A stretch of DNA of 64,000 bases from Candidatus Gastranaerophilales bacterium. Its GTDB lineage: Bacteria > Cyanobacteriota > Vampirovibrionia > Gastranaerophilales > Gastranaerophilaceae. This document shows positions 62,184 through 64,000 of this stretch, piece after piece. Where the stretch lies: contig CALUPY010000007.1 of the NCBI GenBank assembly GCA_944322755.1, forward strand, positions 23,301-87,300, written 5' to 3'. Position 1 is the first letter of the stretch. Each line of letters starts with the position of its first letter. Below the pieces are notes generated by a model. It was not told the DNA's origin. It worked only from the letters and a program-made list of their open reading frames with translations, and ran no database searches. A program made the translations under genes and the position numbers.

Positions 62184-62495
62184 TTAGTTAAAGTCGTAAG
62201 ACATACTTTCTTTTTCTTTTGCTTTTGCCATTTGTTTGGCTTTGATGTGGTTGTTAAGCTTATTATACTGGCGTTCAAGCTTGTATTTCATCATATCCAG
62301 TGACTCGAGAGCCTGTTTTTTTGCTTCTCTTATTTCAGGTGCATGTTTTTCGGCAAAGTCATTTACAAATTCTTTTAGATCTTCTCTGGTTTCTTTACCT
62401 GATTTTGGTGCAAACAGTATACCAGCAATGACTCCGCCTATAATTCCGCCCAAAAGTCCCATTCCGAAACTTATTGAATTATCCTCTTTTGACAT
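62184..62495 (-). CDS. YtxH-domain protein (first copy)
   Basis: 103 residues. GMGLLGGIIGGVIAGILFAPKSGKETRE is a textbook YtxH motif; a Lys/Glu-rich helical tail follows. Opens the YtxH-DUF948-YtxH operon; the two YtxH genes differ in their tails, so they may associate as unlike partners. Confidence 0.88.
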   Translation of the reverse strand: MSKEDNSISFGMGLLGGIIGGVIAGILFAPKSGKETREDLKEFVNDFAEKHAPEIREAKKQALESLDMMKYKLERQYNKLNNHIKAKQMAKAKEKESMSYDFN

Positions 62496-62739
62496 AATAG
62501 TCTCCTTACTCTTTCTACATTGTTTTAGAACAGTATATCATTTTTTGCAAAAATTTACACTAGTACTTTTGTATAAAATTGTTTAGACAATATTTTTATG
62601 ATTTTTGCAGTTTCTTAATTTTTCTTTAAATTTCCTGTTATTTTATCAAGTTTTTACAAAAACTTAACTTTATATAAATATATACAAGAAACAGGCAGTG
62701 TGATGGCAAGCGGAATCGATATTTATAAGAGGTCTCGTT

Positions 62740-63534
62740 ATGAATAGAATTATGTATATTGATACAAATTACGGACAGTTTAATCGAAAGAATGTCGCAT
62801 TTAAAGCAAACCGCAGAACCTATGAACAGGATGCAAACGATGTTTCAATGGGCTGTTATACCGGTCTGTTCCGCAGTGATATAAATTGGAGAATGTTAGG
62901 TTCATACATTCTGAATCATTTTAAAAATAAAGATAAAATTAATATGGTAATGTTTGCGCCGTCAGACGGTTCGGAAGCTTATTCAACGATAATATCCCTT
63001 ATTGAAGCAGCAGGAGATAAGAAAAACCAGGTTTTAAAAAAATTCTTTCCAATAAAAGCGTATGATTACGACCGTGAAATTTTAAGGGCAGCGAAAAGCG
63101 GTTTAATAAATCTTGAACAAACTGACAGAATGGCTATGCAGATGAACTGTAAAGATTATCAGGATTATTTTGCGGAAACCGATAATGTACTCTATATAGT
63201 TAATGAAGAAATATCTCCCGCATCGCGTAATACAACAACAATGAAGGCAAAAAGAGTACTAACTGACAATGTAAGCTTTTTCCAGGCTGATATGTTTTTA
63301 AAAGTCAAAGAGCTAAAGGATGATGACGGAAATACAATTTTGATGTGCAGAAATGCTCTGGGGTATTTTGAAAATGACAAAATTGAAAAATTTATAAAGG
63401 ACGTTTCTGCAAAATTAAAAAGCGGCAGTCTTTTTATTGTAGGTGCACATGACAGCGTTTTGTTTGACGTGGATTCTTGTTTGAAAAAATATGGCTTTGA
63501 AAAAGTTATGGATAAAGTTTATAAAAAAACTTGA
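62740..63534 (+). CDS. Divergent CheR-like methyltransferase with NVAFKAN motif
   Basis: 264 residues. After an N-terminal KNVAFKANR (18-26) comes a CheR-type methyltransferase layout: GLFRSDINWRMLGSYIL, MFAPSDGSEAYSTI (position of the SAM motif, normally GCSxGEEPYS), AYDYDREILRAAKSG, CRNALGYF and a C-terminal strand pair. The altered SAM loop and missing receptor-binding features make chemoreceptor methylation doubtful. No chemotaxis genes are near. The GAGG-like site before the ATG is weak. Confidence 0.65.
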   Translation: MNRIMYIDTNYGQFNRKNVAFKANRRTYEQDANDVSMGCYTGLFRSDINWRMLGSYILNHFKNKDKINMVMFAPSDGSEAYSTIISLIEAAGDKKNQVLKKFFPIKAYDYDREILRAAKSGLINLEQTDRMAMQMNCKDYQDYFAETDNVLYIVNEEISPASRNTTTMKAKRVLTDNVSFFQADMFLKVKELKDDDGNTILMCRNALGYFENDKIEKFIKDVSAKLKSGSLFIVGAHDSVLFDVDSCLKKYGFEKVMDKVYKKT

Positions 63535-63592
63535 AAAAGATTTATTATTTGATATATTTTTAATACACGATTATTGAAAATATTTTACATAT

Positions 63593-63669
63593 GGCGGATA
63601 TCGTCAAGTGGTCAAGACCTCGGATTGTGGTTCCGATATGCGTGGGTTCGAATCCCACTATCCGCCCCA
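63593..63669 (+). tRNA. tRNA-His (anticodon GTG)
   Basis: Cloverleaf is readable: an eight-pair acceptor GGCGGATA/TATCCGCC including the extra G(-1):C73 pair diagnostic of tRNA-His, D stem GTC/GAC, anticodon stem TCGGA/TCCGA with loop TTGTGGT, T stem GTGGG/CCCAC with TTCGAAT, and a genomically encoded CCA. A terminator follows. Confidence 0.96.
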
Positions 63670-63677
63670 TTAACTTC

Positions 63678-63702
63678 AAAACCCTCTCTATGAGAGGGTT
63701 TT
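63678..63702 (+). terminator. Intrinsic terminator after tRNA-His
   Basis: AAAACCCTCTC/GAGAGGGTTTT stem with a short loop, then a T-rich tail. Confidence 0.8.
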
Positions 63703-63733
63703 AATATTTTATACTTTTTATAAATCCGCTTTG

Positions 63734-64000
63734 CTAAGCAACATGTAAAGAAAAACCAAGTTCTTTTAATAATTTGCCGATTGTATCTAATCTTGGAACT
63801 CGTTCTCCCTTGAACATTTCGTATAATGCGGCTCTTGTTATTCCTGTTTTTTGTGAAAATTCACTTATACTCATGCGCGCCTTAATAACTTGTTCTAAAG
63901 ATTGAAAAAATAAATCATAATCACCTTCTGTGATAAATTCTTGTATAGCTGCATCTAAATACATTTTTTGATATTCAATATCTTGTAAAACATTGTTCAT
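63734..64000 (-). CDS. XRE-type addiction-module antitoxin, at right edge
   Basis: 88 residues if the ATG at the very edge is the start; the gene could begin further right. It has an N-terminal family segment (QKMYLDAAIQEFITEGDYDLFFQSLEQV) and a C-terminal helix-turn-helix (SISEFSQKTGITRAALYEMFKG, then PRLDTIGKLLKELGFSL), the layout of HigA/antidote-type antitoxins. Its toxin (HigB/RelE type) would be expected just beyond the window. Confidence 0.75.
   Translation of the reverse strand: MNNVLQDIEYQKMYLDAAIQEFITEGDYDLFFQSLEQVIKARMSISEFSQKTGITRAALYEMFKGERVPRLDTIGKLLKELGFSLHVA

Noticed and set aside
1..64000. Insertion sequences or prophage
   Set aside because: I saw no transposase, integrase or phage structural gene anywhere in the window.

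Overview
The window looks like a chromosomal stretch of a low-GC, diderm, flagellated bacterium, most likely a gut member of the non-photosynthetic cyanobacterial sister class Vampirovibrionia/Melainabacteria (Gastranaerophilales). This placement is inference. It rests on dapL, the CsaB-type pyruvyl transferase, OM-barrel-like proteins, SD-led low-GC genes, and many lineage-type hypothetical proteins carrying a short N-terminal motif of the form SFKG.

Layout. 1-7.6 kb: dapL and several unrecognised or effector-like proteins, including a transglutaminase-like protein with a barrel-like C-terminus, a protein-arginine-deiminase-like pentein and an L,D-transpeptidase. 7.7-11.9 kb: a second barrel-like protein and a minus-strand flagellar rod operon (flgF/G-like, flgG, flgB, flgC, a lytic transglycosylase, fliE) behind a sigma28-like promoter. 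12-14.8 kb: a GlmS-isomerase-like SIS protein and an iron alcohol dehydrogenase with a structured leader. 15-28 kb: a tightly overlapping plus-strand gene cluster. It holds a glycosyltransferase/FkbM methyltransferase, two acyl carrier proteins, two SDRs, a NeuD-type acyltransferase, a KAS III, a split transketolase, an AMP ligase, a GNAT, LuxE, LuxC and an L-2-hydroxyacid dehydrogenase.

28-46 kb is largely housekeeping (carbonic anhydrase, ruvC, mtnA, rimP-nusA, amiC-murI, tcdA, csaB, pyrH-frr-cdsA-rnc-rpe). It is interspersed with small orphan proteins (EF-hand, STAS, TSCPD, BlaI, lipoprotein). 47-57.6 kb is mostly minus strand: a CpaE-like receiver/ATPase, radA, two related small proteins, prmC, a D-2-hydroxyacid dehydrogenase, a MATE exporter and rpsA, plus a DJ-1/PfpI protein on the plus strand. 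57.9-64 kb: uvrA, an ADP-ribosyltransferase-like protein, a YtxH/DUF948/YtxH set, a degenerate CheR-like protein, tRNA-His and an antitoxin at the right edge.

The most unusual system is the 15-28 kb cluster. Its parts would let the cell build a short acyl chain on dedicated carrier proteins, reduce it to an aldehyde (LuxE/LuxC) and condense it with a two-carbon ketol unit (split transketolase), presumably for a surface or flagellar glycan. Two further themes stand out. One is a recurrent N-terminal SFKG-like tag on unrelated proteins, several of them enzyme-like. The other is a set of promoters whose -10 box lies 6-7 nt from the ATG, predicting leaderless mRNAs for ruvC, uvrA, radA, amiC and a PfkB kinase.
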